Shown piece after piece: positions 1-8,043 of a stretch of 64,000 bases of DNA. The stretch covers positions 1-64,000 of the forward strand of contig NZ_RHOJ01000008.1 in NCBI RefSeq assembly GCF_003946485.1, given 5' to 3'. Position 1 is the stretch's first letter, and each line of letters begins with the position of its first letter. The notes beneath the pieces are model-generated. The model worked only from the letters and a program-made list of their open reading frames with translations. It searched no databases and was not told where the DNA came from. The stretch comes from Lacticaseibacillus jixianensis. GTDB lineage: Bacteria > Bacillota > Bacilli > Lactobacillales > Lactobacillaceae. The position numbers were made by a program, and so were the translations under genes.

Positions 1-126
1 TGAAGCTTGTTGGTGCCAGCGATGATATCGAAAATTGAAAGTTGGAGTTGACACGGGTCACTTCATAACAGGCTACCCATTCCCCTAAGTACGCGGCCCC
101 TGCGCACCCTCCCCTGCGCACCTTTC
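1..126. other. Intergenic left edge of the window
   Basis: No coding region is visible in the first 126 bases. Bases 1-70 hold nothing recognisable. Bases 71-122 carry a truncated copy of the dispersed palindromic repeat, described separately. The region lies 3' of the HAD phosphatase gene, which runs on the minus strand. Confidence 0.5.
71..109 (-). repeat. Truncated copy of the 125-bp palindromic repeat
   Basis: Only the right half of the element is present. It holds the 3' arm of the central stem (GGCTACCCATTCCCC), the constant loop TAAGTAC, the 3' arm of the outer stem (GCGGCCCC) and the end motif GCGCACC. It closely matches the right half of the complete copy at 53978-54103. A second end-like motif, TGCGCACCTT, follows at 110-120. 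The left half has been replaced by unrelated sequence at about base 70. As at the other loci, the copy lies 3' of a minus-strand gene and in the same orientation. Confidence 0.75.
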
Positions 127-924
127 CTATAAGTACTTCAGCATGCCATACCCGACGCCGTCTTCCACGTTGCTCTTGGTGATGAACTTGGCCACCGCCT
201 TGATCTGCGGGGCCGCATTTGCCATCACGATCGGGGTCCCGACCATGGTCAACATTGGCAGATCGTTTTGCCCATCCCCAAACGCGGCAACCTCCGCGCG
301 CGTCAGGCGCTCCTGGTCCAGGACGTGCTGAATCCCGCTCGCCTTATCCGCCTCACTGCTGGTGATCTCCAGCCAGGCGGCGTTAGACGTGTTCGCCGTG
401 ATCCCCGGGAAGTGGTGCGTTTGGAAAAATTCGCGGATTTGCGCCATCACGTCAGCATCAAAGTCGATCAGCATGATTTTCATGATCTGGCGCGGCTGCT
501 TGAACACCTCCTGGTACGGGGCAAACGTCGGCATCAGCCGGGACACCGCCACCTCGCCTTTCAGGTTGTCATCCATGCGCTCCGCGTACCAGTCCGCGCC
601 GTCGTAATAGCTGACGGATGTGCTGGGAAACTGCTGCAAAATTGCGCCGACAATGGTCCGCGCCGAGTCTGTCGGCATCGGCAGGGCAGACAGCACCTTG
701 ATGCCAGCACTTTGCGGTTCAAAAATCATCCCGCCGTTGTACGCGATCTGCGGCCCGCGCAAGTCCAGCGCGGCGATTGCCTCGGCCATTTCCTTCGGCG
801 AGCGCGCCGAAACCAGCGTCAATGGTAACCCGCTTTGCTTGATCTTAGCCGCATTACTCGCCCGCACCCGGCCGGTCTCGTCCAGAAGCGTACCGTCCAT
901 ATCGGTGAATACCCATGCTGTCAT
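127..924 (-). CDS. Cof-type HAD-IIB family phosphatase
   Basis: This 265-residue protein is a cytosolic haloacid-dehalogenase hydrolase of the Cof (IIB) subfamily. Such enzymes dephosphorylate sugar phosphates or cofactors; the substrate is not predictable here. Motif I, DMDGTLLDE, lies at residues 8-16 with the nucleophile Asp8 and acid/base Asp10. A motif II Ser follows in LVSAR near residue 38, and motif IV, GDGQNDLPM, lies near residue 217. The IIB cap is between them. The start at 924 has a good ribosome site (AGGGGAGA). The gene is monocistronic and divergent from the acyltransferase operon. Length is normal for the family. Confidence 0.9.
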   Translation of the reverse strand: MTAWVFTDMDGTLLDETGRVRASNAAKIKQSGLPLTLVSARSPKEMAEAIAALDLRGPQIAYNGGMIFEPQSAGIKVLSALPMPTDSARTIVGAILQQFPSTSVSYYDGADWYAERMDDNLKGEVAVSRLMPTFAPYQEVFKQPRQIMKIMLIDFDADVMAQIREFFQTHHFPGITANTSNAAWLEITSSEADKASGIQHVLDQERLTRAEVAAFGDGQNDLPMLTMVGTPIVMANAAPQIKAVAKFITKSNVEDGVGYGMLKYL

Positions 925-1044
925 TGTCTCTCCCCTTTTCAGTCACTCTTGCTTATTTTAAGCCCTTCCCCCCGGCGGCGTGAAGCCTCGTTTGCAATCC
1001 CCGTCCAACGCGCCCTTTACCCATGCTTTTGAGCGGGTGATGGC

Positions 1045-1072
1045 TTGACTCACCACCTATTTTCTTTATACT
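1045..1072 (+). promoter_or_regulatory. Promoter of the acyltransferase/GT8 operon
   Basis: TTGACT (1045-1050) and TATACT (1067-1072) are separated by 16 bases. Transcription would start about base 1079, immediately before the palindrome at 1081-1100. Confidence 0.6.
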
Positions 1073-1080
1073 TAGCAGAA

Positions 1081-1100
1081 TAAAGTGAGTGCTCACTTAA
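1081..1100. promoter_or_regulatory. TetR-type operator palindrome
   Basis: The sequence TAAAGTGAGT-GCTCACTTAA is an inverted repeat matching at 8 of 10 positions per arm. It lies between the predicted transcription start and the Shine-Dalgarno of the first operon gene. The last gene of the operon encodes a TetR repressor, so autoregulation through this site is the obvious inference. Confidence 0.6.
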
Positions 1101-1110
1101 AGGAGGTGGG

Positions 1111-1863
1111 ATGGTGAAACCCCGCGTTCAAGAATACACCGACTTTGACACTGACCTGGTGACCAACCGGCGCCAACACACCCCGCTGCCAGCCACCTAC
1201 CAGTGGGCGCACAGCGGTCCGTGGTACCGCCTGAAAAGTGCCGCGGTCTACCACACCATGAAACAAGTGGGCCGGCTCTATTGGTATGGCCGCCTGCACG
1301 TGCGGTTCGTCGGCCGTGAGAAACTGGCACCGTTTCGCCATCAGGCCTACTTTTTGTACGGCAACCACACGCAACCGTTTGGGGATCCGTTCATGCCGAT
1401 GCTGCTGGCCGGCCCGCAGCGCGCTTCAACGCTCGGAGCGGCCGCGAACCTCGGCGTCCCAGTGTTTGGCCCCCTGCTTCAACTCGGCGGTGGCGTGATC
1501 CTACCGGAAACCGCCGCGCAAACGAGGCGCTTTTTAGCCTACCTGAAGACACTGGTCGCCCGCGGCCACCCAGTCGCGGTGTACCCAGAGGCCCACGTCT
1601 GGCCTTATGCCACTCAGATCCGCCCGTTTGCGCTTGGCGCCTTCCATTACCCAGTGGCCTTCAGCTGCCCCGTCTTTGCTTTCACCACCACCTATCAGCG
1701 CGGCCGCACGACCGTGTACGTCGACGGGCCGTTCCAACCGGATCGCACCCGCCCTGCCGCCGAGCAGCGGGCCGCGCTTGCAACGCAGGTGCACGAGGCG
1801 ATGGCCCAGCGCGCTAAGGCCAGCACCGAGCACCACGTCATCTACCGGAGGCGACCCTCATGA
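1111..1863 (+). CDS. PlsC-like lysophospholipid acyltransferase family protein
   Basis: This 250-residue protein resembles 1-acyl-glycerol-3-phosphate acyltransferases, which transfer an acyl chain to a lipid-like acceptor at the cytoplasmic membrane. Visible features are the block GNHTQPFGDPF (residues 84-94), a glycine-rich middle (FGPLLQLGGGVILPE) and a YPEAHVWPY block near residue 155. The catalytic box is not canonical: the family motif is NHX4D, whereas here the Asp is one residue further away (H86 to D92). It is the first gene of a five-gene operon, has a strong AAAGGAGGTGG ribosome site, and its stop overlaps the next start (ATGA). The acceptor is unknown. Confidence 0.75.
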   Translation: MVKPRVQEYTDFDTDLVTNRRQHTPLPATYQWAHSGPWYRLKSAAVYHTMKQVGRLYWYGRLHVRFVGREKLAPFRHQAYFLYGNHTQPFGDPFMPMLLAGPQRASTLGAAANLGVPVFGPLLQLGGGVILPETAAQTRRFLAYLKTLVARGHPVAVYPEAHVWPYATQIRPFALGAFHYPVAFSCPVFAFTTTYQRGRTTVYVDGPFQPDRTRPAAEQRAALATQVHEAMAQRAKASTEHHVIYRRRPS

Positions 1864-2693
1864 ACATTCTCTACTGCGGCGACGCGCGGATGCAAGACGG
1901 GGTCCTCTTATCAGTCCTGTCATTGACCCGGCAGACCCGCCAGCCCCTTCACGTCTACCTGCTGACGGCCGCTTTGACCGTCGATCACATCACCTACGCC
2001 GCGCTGCCGCAAGCGGCCGTCGCCGAGCTGCGGGCGGTGGTTTTGGCCCACAATTCCCAAGGCTCGGTCACGGTATTTGACGTGACCGACTTGGTCAACC
2101 AGGCGCCGCCCACCGCCAATTGGCACACCCGCTTCACCCCCTACTGCATGCTGCGCCTGTACGCCGATCTGCTCTCCGCCCTGCCAGAGCGGGTGTTATA
2201 CCTTGACGCCGACGTCCTTGCCGTCAGCGATCCCCGCCCATTCTACGAACAGTCCTTGGCCGGAACGGAACTGGTCGGCGTCCTTGACCATTACGGCCAG
2301 TGGTACTTTCACCACGGCCCCCACCTGCGCGACTACCTGAATTCCGGCGTTCTCCTGCTTAATTTGCCGGAGATCCGGCGCACTGGCCTCTTTGCGCGCT
2401 GTCGCAAGCGCGTCGCGGAAAAGCGCATGTTCATGCCAGACCAAAGTGCCCTGAACAAGCTCGCCCGCGAAAAAAAGCTGGCGCCGCGGCGCTTCAATGA
2501 CCAGCACGGACCCCATGCCGATACCGTGTTTCTCCACTTCTCAACGCGGCTGCGCTTTTGGCCCTGGTTTCACGCCGTGACCATCAAGCCATGGCAGCCC
2601 GCTGCGGCCCAGACGCTCCTCGGCCCTGCCGCTCCCCAAACTCACGCGGTGTACGAAGCCTACCAAACGCTTCGCGCCGCAAGAAAAGGATGA
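1860..2693 (+). CDS. Glycosyltransferase family 8 protein
   Basis: This 277-residue cytosolic protein has the GT8 fold signature. The nucleotide-sugar/metal binding DxD is in YLDADVLAV (about residues 115-123), followed by the family block YLNSGVLLLNL and a C-terminal HFSTRLRFWPW segment in the position of the usual HxxGxxKPW. GT8 enzymes are retaining transferases using UDP-glucose or UDP-galactose. It starts inside the stop of the acyltransferase (ATGA), so translation is coupled. Its pairing with acyltransferases suggests an envelope glycolipid or an acylated glycan; this is inference. Confidence 0.85.
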   Translation: MNILYCGDARMQDGVLLSVLSLTRQTRQPLHVYLLTAALTVDHITYAALPQAAVAELRAVVLAHNSQGSVTVFDVTDLVNQAPPTANWHTRFTPYCMLRLYADLLSALPERVLYLDADVLAVSDPRPFYEQSLAGTELVGVLDHYGQWYFHHGPHLRDYLNSGVLLLNLPEIRRTGLFARCRKRVAEKRMFMPDQSALNKLAREKKLAPRRFNDQHGPHADTVFLHFSTRLRFWPWFHAVTIKPWQPAAAQTLLGPAAPQTHAVYEAYQTLRAARKG

Positions 2694-2702
2694 TCCTACT
2701 CA

Positions 2703-3644
2703 ATGACCTATTCAATTTTTTACGCGGTTGACGATCACTACGTCGACCCTTTGACCGTCTCCCTGCATTCGCTGGTCGCAAACGCCGATCCGCACAGCCA
2801 CTACCAAGTGACCATCTTGACGGAGCACCTCACCCCGGCTCACCAAGCCCAGCTGACCAGCCAGGCCACCGCCAACGTGACGGTGGCCTTCGAGTCCATT
2901 GCTAAGCGCCTGAAAGCTCAAATCACCGACAAGAACAACAAGCTGCGCGCAGACTATTTCACCTTCACGATCTACTTCCGGCTGTTCATTGCGGAGCTCT
3001 TCCCTGACCTTGAGCGGGCCGTTTACCTAGACGCAGACACCGTCGTTCTCACCGACATCGCCAACCTATTTGCCGAAGACTTGGCCGGCGATCTGCTCGG
3101 CGCAGTGCGCGACCCCTTCATGGCAGCCAATCCCGAAACCACATCGTACACGACGGCCGCCGTGGGGGTGGACGTGCAGCGTTACTGCAACTCCGGCGTT
3201 CTCTTGATGGACCTTGCCGCCATGCGGCAGGCCAAGTTTGCACAGCATTTCCTCACGCTGCTCAACCAGTACCACTTCCACAGCTTGGCGCCTGATCAGG
3301 ACTACATCAACGCGATCGCGCGGGACCGCTTGAGGCACCTTGACGAGTCGTGGAACGTCCAGGGCGACCGGCCGGTCAGCGCGCCCAAGATCATTCATTA
3401 CAATCTTTTTGATAAGCCGTGGCACTATTCTCAGGTGCCAAACGGCGACTATTTCTGGCATTATGCCGCCGCATTACCGGCGCTGGCAGCTAGCCTGCAC
3501 GCGACTCAAGCCGACTTCACGGCCAAGGAGCGCCGCGCGGACGAGACCCACAAGACCGAGCTGATGCGGCTGGCGGCCACGACTGGTGCTGAACCGGTCA
3601 CGTTTGCCAGCGTCGCAGCCCAAGGGGGGCACGTGCAACTATGA
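2703..3644 (+). CDS. Glycosyltransferase family 8 protein
   Basis: This is a second GT8 enzyme of 313 residues, not close to its neighbour. It shows YLDADTVVL (DxD near residue 113), YCNSGVLLMDL, DQDYINAIARDRL and a C-terminal HYNLFDKPWHY block that fits the GT8 sugar-nucleotide site. After the catalytic domain there is a charged tail of about 50 residues that may bind a partner or the membrane. It begins 9 bases after the previous gene and its stop overlaps the next start by ATGA. It probably adds a second sugar to the same acceptor. Confidence 0.85.
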   Translation: MTYSIFYAVDDHYVDPLTVSLHSLVANADPHSHYQVTILTEHLTPAHQAQLTSQATANVTVAFESIAKRLKAQITDKNNKLRADYFTFTIYFRLFIAELFPDLERAVYLDADTVVLTDIANLFAEDLAGDLLGAVRDPFMAANPETTSYTTAAVGVDVQRYCNSGVLLMDLAAMRQAKFAQHFLTLLNQYHFHSLAPDQDYINAIARDRLRHLDESWNVQGDRPVSAPKIIHYNLFDKPWHYSQVPNGDYFWHYAAALPALAASLHATQADFTAKERRADETHKTELMRLAATTGAEPVTFASVAAQGGHVQL

Positions 3645-4501
3645 CCGCAACTGAACAATCCGATCCCCACACGCCGGTGATCCGCAACATTGAACAGGCG
3701 GTCCACGATGGCCGCTTCAACGATAAGGTCGAAGTGAATGATCCCACTTTGCCGCCCGCCGCAGAAAAAGGCGTCATTGACAATTACCTTGTGCGCCAGC
3801 ACACCTGGCGCCATCACGTGAACAACGTTATCGTGCGCACGGGGATGAACCTGGGCGCACGCTGGATCGGCCACGGGATTCAAGTGACGGGCCAAGAACA
3901 CCTTCAGGCCGTCCAGGGGGCTGCCATCGTCACCTCTAATCACTTCAGCCCGGTGGAAAATCTGATCGTGCGCAAAGCGCTGGGGCTGCCGCGGCTGTAC
4001 ATCGTCAGTCAGACCACCAATTTGGCGATGCCAGGCACACTCGGCTACGTGTTTAACAACGCTGACATTTTGCCGATCACGGCGGACATCGACTACCTCG
4101 CCCACGAGTTCCCGCACTTGCTTGAAAGCGTGTTAAAGCGCCGCCGCAAAGTGTTGATCTATCCTGAACAGGAAATGTGGTACAACTATCGTAAGCCCCG
4201 GCCCCCAAAGCGCGGCGCATACTACTACGCCGCCCGGTTCAACGTGCCGGTCATTTCCTGCTTTGTGGCGATCCACACCCTGGATAAGCAGGTCAGCCCG
4301 GCCTTCAACAAGGTCGGCTACAGCATGCAGATCCTCCCTCCGCTTTTCCCCGATCCGGCAAAATCGGTGCGAGAAAACTCACTAACCATGATGCAGCAGG
4401 ATTACCTGCAGAAATGCGCCGCTTACGAGCGGGCGTACCAGCGCAAGCTCACGTATCAATTTGCCCCTGAGGACATCGCCGGCTGGCGCGGAAAGGAATA
4501 A
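3641..4501 (+). CDS. PlsC-like acyltransferase family protein
   Basis: This 286-residue acyltransferase is the second of the operon. It contains SNHFSPVENL, where the family NHX4D box carries Glu in place of Asp, then a YPEQEMWYNYRKPRPPK block and GAYYYAARFNVPVISCF, typical of a lactobacillus acyltransferase subfamily. About 85 residues precede the first motif. Its start overlaps the stop of the GT8 gene (ATGA), and the tetR gene begins 2 bases after its stop. Two acyltransferases with two GT8 enzymes point to one acylated glycoconjugate; the product is not known. Confidence 0.75.
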   Translation: MTATEQSDPHTPVIRNIEQAVHDGRFNDKVEVNDPTLPPAAEKGVIDNYLVRQHTWRHHVNNVIVRTGMNLGARWIGHGIQVTGQEHLQAVQGAAIVTSNHFSPVENLIVRKALGLPRLYIVSQTTNLAMPGTLGYVFNNADILPITADIDYLAHEFPHLLESVLKRRRKVLIYPEQEMWYNYRKPRPPKRGAYYYAARFNVPVISCFVAIHTLDKQVSPAFNKVGYSMQILPPLFPDPAKSVRENSLTMMQQDYLQKCAAYERAYQRKLTYQFAPEDIAGWRGKE

Positions 4502-4503
4502 CC

Positions 4504-5133
4504 ATGGCCGATCTCAGTTTGTTTGACTCCACCAACGCCTTAGGTAATCTGACCGCCAAGCAGCGCAAGATCCTCGAAAGCGCGATCGACGTGTTCGCCG
4601 AAAAAGGCTACGCCAACGCAAGTACCAACGAAATTGCCAAGCGGGCCGGGGTGGCAGAAGGCAATCTCTTCGCCCGCTTTGGCTCGAAACGGGGGCTGCT
4701 CAAGGCCATTATCCAGCCTGTGGCCAAGCGCGTCTTTCCCTTCGCGGTATCGGACCTGATCGATCGCGAGCTCGCGATCCCTTACGAAACGCGAGAAGCG
4801 TTTTGTGCCGGGCTGATCACCCGCCGGCTGGTCCTGCTGCGGGATAACTCCGCCCTGATCAAAGTCTTTATTACCGAACTGCTAACGCAGGAGGAGGTCC
4901 GGCAGCTGGTGCTGACGCAGATGACCACAGAGTACTGGGCGGCGCTTGACGAGGCACTCGATCGCCTGCGCGACCAAGGCCAGCTGATCGCCTGGGACAA
5001 CCACACCGTGATCAAGTACCTCTGGTCGCTTGTTGGTGGCGTCGCCGCGTCGTTTCTGTACTTTAATCAGCCACTCGACGACACGGTGATCAAGCAAACG
5101 ATCACGGCGGCCGACAAGGTCCTTGCGCCATAA
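4504..5133 (+). CDS. TetR/AcrR family repressor of the acyltransferase/GT8 operon
   Basis: This 209-residue protein has an N-terminal TetR helix-turn-helix at residues 20-66 (ILESAIDVFAEKGYANAS, then IAKRAGVAEGNLFARFGSK) and a helical ligand-binding region. It is the last gene of the operon and likely binds the palindrome at 1081-1100. The ligand is unknown; a lipid or membrane-active compound would fit the operon content. An intrinsic terminator follows directly. Confidence 0.88.
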   Translation: MADLSLFDSTNALGNLTAKQRKILESAIDVFAEKGYANASTNEIAKRAGVAEGNLFARFGSKRGLLKAIIQPVAKRVFPFAVSDLIDRELAIPYETREAFCAGLITRRLVLLRDNSALIKVFITELLTQEEVRQLVLTQMTTEYWAALDEALDRLRDQGQLIAWDNHTVIKYLWSLVGGVAASFLYFNQPLDDTVIKQTITAADKVLAP

Positions 5134-5139
5134 CCACTT

Positions 5140-5172
5140 CCCGGAAGACGCCCAACCGCCTTCCGGGTTTTT
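5140..5172 (+). terminator. Intrinsic terminator of the acyltransferase/GT8/tetR operon
   Basis: CCCGGAAG (5140-5147) pairs with CTTCCGGG (5160-5167), followed by five T. Confidence 0.9.
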
Positions 5173-5322
5173 ATTACCCTCAACCAGCACCTGCTAGTCT
5201 CATTGCATACAAATTTATTGTTCGTATATAATCACTATCAAGAATACAGAACGGTTTCTGAAAATCATCTGAAATTTTCAGGACAAAGCCGAACTTTTTG
5301 GTGATAATGTGAGGAGTCTGCA

Positions 5323-5351
5323 TTGAATTTGAGAACTTTCTCGCCTATACT
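5323..5351 (+). promoter_or_regulatory. Promoter of the phn operon
   Basis: TTGAAT (5323-5328) and TATACT (5346-5351) are 17 bases apart, giving a predicted start near 5358 and a 5' leader of about 113 nt before phnD. Confidence 0.7.
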
Positions 5352-5357
5352 ACACAT

Positions 5358-5470
5358 TGGCTGGTAGGAACCGACTCATTGCTTGGTCGGCATCGGCACC
5401 TCAGATTGACCAGTAATGTTCGGGTTTCACCGGTAGGACAACCGACACTCACACTATGGGGGAGATATTG
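5358..5470 (+). promoter_or_regulatory. Structured leader with alternative pairing before phnD
   Basis: GTCGG at 5386-5390 can pair with CCGAC at 5371-5375 (local hairpin) or with CCGAC at 5442-5446, close to the phnD ribosome site. GGTAGGA is repeated at 5363-5369 and 5432-5438. This looks like a cis-regulatory leader. I do not recognise it as a known riboswitch class, and the pairing has no comparative support here. Confidence 0.3.
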
Positions 5471-6415
5471 ATGAAGCTCTGGAAGAAAATGGCAGCAGTC
5501 ACTCTGACTGCCGTGGCAACCTTGGCGCTGGTCGCTTGCGGCAGCAGCAAAACCAGCACCAGCAGTTCCAGCAAGGATGGCTACACACCAAAGTCCTTGA
5601 ACATCCAGTTCGTACCATCAAGCAACGCTGACACCATTGAGGCGAAAGCGAAGCCACTTGAGAGCCTGCTGAAAAAGCAGCTCGGGATCCCGGTCAAGGT
5701 TACGGTTTCGACCGACTATAACTCGATCGTTGAAGCCATGAAGTCCAAGCAGGTCGACGTGGGCTTCCTGCCACCTGACGGCTACGTCCAAGCGCACAAG
5801 CAAGGCGCTGCGGACGTTCTGCTGCAGGCTCAGCGTTACGGCATCAAGCAGCCAGGCGGCAAGAATACCGACAAACTGGTCGACTCTTACCGCTCTGAGA
5901 TCTTGGTCAAGAAAGGCAGCAGCATCAAGTCTTACAAGGATCTGAAGGGCAAGAAGATCGCGGTCCAGGACGTCACCAGTTCCGCCGGCTACATCTGGCC
6001 CGTCGCAGAACTTTCCCAGAAGGGCATCGACATTCCTAAAGACGATACGCTCGTGACCGTCAAAGGCCACGACCAAGGCGTCATGTCCGTCCTGAACGGC
6101 GACACCGATGCGGCCTTCGTCTTCGAAGACGCCCGCAACGTGGTCAAGAAAGACGTGCCGAACATCATGACGGAAGTGCTGCCGGTCTACTTCACCAAGC
6201 CGATCCCGAACGATACGATCTCTGTTCGCACCGATATGAGCAAAGCCTTCCGCAACAAGCTCAGCAAGGCGTTCATCACCATTGCTAAGAGCAAGAAAGG
6301 CCACGAGATCATTTCCAGCATTTACACCCATGAGGGTTACGTCAAGGCGAAGGATTCTAACTTTGACATTGTTCGGAAATACGATAAGATTGCTAATGGT
6401 GAAACCAACAAGTAA
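5471..6415 (+). CDS. phnD: Phosphate/phosphite/phosphonate ABC transporter substrate-binding lipoprotein
   Basis: This lipoprotein binds the substrate outside the membrane and delivers it to the PhnC/PhnE transporter. The signal peptide MKLWKKMAAVTLTAVATLAL ends in a lipobox LVAC, followed by a Ser/Thr-rich linker. The mature part is the PhnD periplasmic-binding type II domain (FVPSSNADTIEAKAKPLES, VDVGFLPPDGYV, QDVTSSAGYIWPV). The chosen ATG at 5471 has GGGGGAG seven bases upstream; an ATG at 5456 lies within that site and is rejected. Length is 314 residues. The substrate (phosphate ester, phosphite or phosphonate) cannot be settled from sequence; no C-P lyase genes are nearby. Confidence 0.88.
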   Translation: MKLWKKMAAVTLTAVATLALVACGSSKTSTSSSSKDGYTPKSLNIQFVPSSNADTIEAKAKPLESLLKKQLGIPVKVTVSTDYNSIVEAMKSKQVDVGFLPPDGYVQAHKQGAADVLLQAQRYGIKQPGGKNTDKLVDSYRSEILVKKGSSIKSYKDLKGKKIAVQDVTSSAGYIWPVAELSQKGIDIPKDDTLVTVKGHDQGVMSVLNGDTDAAFVFEDARNVVKKDVPNIMTEVLPVYFTKPIPNDTISVRTDMSKAFRNKLSKAFITIAKSKKGHEIISSIYTHEGYVKAKDSNFDIVRKYDKIANGETNK

Positions 6416-6430
6416 TGGATCGCACGCAGA

Positions 6431-6453
6431 AGCGCTAGCCCTCTAGCGCTTTT
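6431..6453 (+). terminator. Attenuating hairpin between phnD and phnC
   Basis: A perfect 8-bp stem (AGCGCTAG / CTAGCGCT) with a CCCT loop is followed by a short T run. Placed after the binding-protein gene, it would lower expression of the ATPase and permeases relative to PhnD, as is common in ABC importer operons. Confidence 0.65.
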
Positions 6454-6485
6454 GCTGTACGTAGCGGGAATTGTGGAGGAAAGTT

Positions 6486-7256
6486 ATGGCAGAAACTGTT
6501 AAACCGGTCATTGAGTTTGACCATGTGTCCAAGATCTACCCCAATGGGGTCGTGGGCCTCAAGGATATTAACCTGACCATTCAACCAGGCGAATTCGTGG
6601 TGGTCGTTGGGCTCTCAGGCGCGGGTAAAAGCACGCTGATGCGGGCCATCAACCGGCTGCACGACATCAGCGAAGGCGACGTGCGCATCGATGGCACCTC
6701 GATCACCAAGGCCAAGGGCAAGCAATTGCTGCACATTCGGCGGCAGATCGGCATGATCTTTCAGAACTTCAACCTGGTCAACCGGGCAACCGTCCTGAAA
6801 AACGTGCTGACCGGCCGGGTGGGCTACTACCCGACCTGGAAGATGATCTTTGGACTCTTTTCTGCCGAAGATAAGCAGCGTGCGTACGAGGCGCTGGGCA
6901 CGGTGGATCTGCAAGACAAGGTTTACACCCGTGCTGACCAACTGTCCGGGGGCCAGCAGCAGCGCGTCTCGATTGCCCGCGCTCTGACCCAGACGCCGCA
7001 GATCATCTTGGCCGACGAACCGATCGCCAGCTTGGATCCGCAGACCACCAAGCGGGTCATGGATGATTTGCGCCGGATCAACCAGGAAATGGGGATCACG
7101 GTCGTCGCCAACCTGCATTCGGTTGAGCTTGCGCAGGAATATGCAACCCGCATTATCGGCATCCGCGCCGGCGAGAAGGTCTTTGACGGCCCTGTGGCCG
7201 AAGCGACCGACGAAGCCATCGCCGAGATTTACAGCGGCGAAGAACAGGAGGTCTGA
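6486..7256 (+). CDS. phnC: Phosphonate-type ABC transporter ATP-binding protein
   Basis: This 256-residue ATPase powers the PhnD/PhnE importer. It contains Walker [10 protein letters not shown], the signature [15 protein letters not shown], Walker [14 protein letters not shown] and a switch His in NLHSVELA. The ATG at 6486 follows GTGGAGGAAAG; an upstream in-frame TTG at 6471 would overlap this site. Gene order and spacing to the permease genes (ATG at 7258, 1 base after the stop) show an operon. Confidence 0.92.
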   Translation: MAETVKPVIEFDHVSKIYPNGVVGLKDINLTIQPGEFVVVVGLSGAGKSTLMRAINRLHDISEGDVRIDGTSITKAKGKQLLHIRRQIGMIFQNFNLVNRATVLKNVLTGRVGYYPTWKMIFGLFSAEDKQRAYEALGTVDLQDKVYTRADQLSGGQQQRVSIARALTQTPQIILADEPIASLDPQTTKRVMDDLRRINQEMGITVVANLHSVELAQEYATRIIGIRAGEKVFDGPVAEATDEAIAEIYSGEEQEV

Positions 7257-7257
7257 G

Positions 7258-8043
7258 ATGACGGCGCCAAGTTCTCTGCCTAAACGTAAACTGCAGTGGC
7301 GCAAATGGGCCCTTTCGGCGTTCATGGTCGTTGGCCTGATTTGGTCAGCCTGGATCACCCAAGCGCACATGGGCATGTTCTTCCAAAACATTGGCCAATT
7401 CACGGTGATTTTTCAGGAGATGGCCCATGTTGACTGGAGTTACACGTACTACACCGTTGACCCGATGATCCAGACGCTCAAGATGTCGATCATCGGCACC
7501 CTGATCGGTTCGGCCCTGGCCTTTCCCTACGCGCTGCTGGTGTCGCGCAACATCGTCACCAACAAGGTGGTCGTCGGGATCTTCCGGTTCATTTTAAACA
7601 TCGTGCGGACGATCCCCGACTTGATGCTGGCCGCCTTGTTCGTGGCAGTGGTCGGCATCGGTCCCATCGCCGGGATCTTCGCTTTGGCCATCTTCACCTT
7701 CGGGATGGTCGGCAAACTGTTCTACGAAGCCATCGAAACCATTGACCCCGGCCCGCTTGAGGCGCTGCGGGCGGCAGGCGCTGGGCGCATCGAGATCATT
7801 CGCTTCGCCGTCGTGCCCCAAATCGCGAACTACTTCATCAGCTACGTGCTTTACGCCTTCGAGATCAACGTCCGGGCCTCCACGGTACTCGGGTACATGG
7901 GTGCCGGCGGGATCGGGATCTACCTGCAGCAGGCACTTTCAATGTTCCGTTACGACCGGGTGGGCCTTATTGTCTTGGTCATCTTCGCCGTCGTGCTGGT
8001 GATCGACTACATCTCGGGTAAAGCAAGGGAGGCGCTGCTATGA
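7258..8043 (+). CDS. phnE: Phosphonate-type ABC transporter permease
   Basis: This 261-residue integral membrane protein has about six membrane segments and the ABC permease coupling loop (EALRAAGAGRIEIIRFAVVP). The reading frame is open further upstream inside phnC, but the ATG at 7258, preceded by GGAGGTCTGAG, is the natural start. It overlaps the second permease gene by ATGA at 8040. Two different PhnE subunits probably form a heterodimer. Confidence 0.9.
   Translation: MTAPSSLPKRKLQWRKWALSAFMVVGLIWSAWITQAHMGMFFQNIGQFTVIFQEMAHVDWSYTYYTVDPMIQTLKMSIIGTLIGSALAFPYALLVSRNIVTNKVVVGIFRFILNIVRTIPDLMLAALFVAVVGIGPIAGIFALAIFTFGMVGKLFYEAIETIDPGPLEALRAAGAGRIEIIRFAVVPQIANYFISYVLYAFEINVRASTVLGYMGAGGIGIYLQQALSMFRYDRVGLIVLVIFAVVLVIDYISGKAREALL

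Noticed and set aside
268-828. Plus-strand open frame of 186 codons opposite the HAD gene
   Set aside because: It is a shadow frame of a GC-rich gene, Arg-rich and without a ribosome site; similar shadows occur opposite most genes here.
5358-5470. Assignment of the phnD leader to a known riboswitch class
   Set aside because: No known aptamer consensus could be matched by eye.
7063-7257. Long N-terminal extension of the first PhnE
   Set aside because: The frame is open inside phnC, but the ATG at 7258 has its own ribosome site and gives the usual family length.
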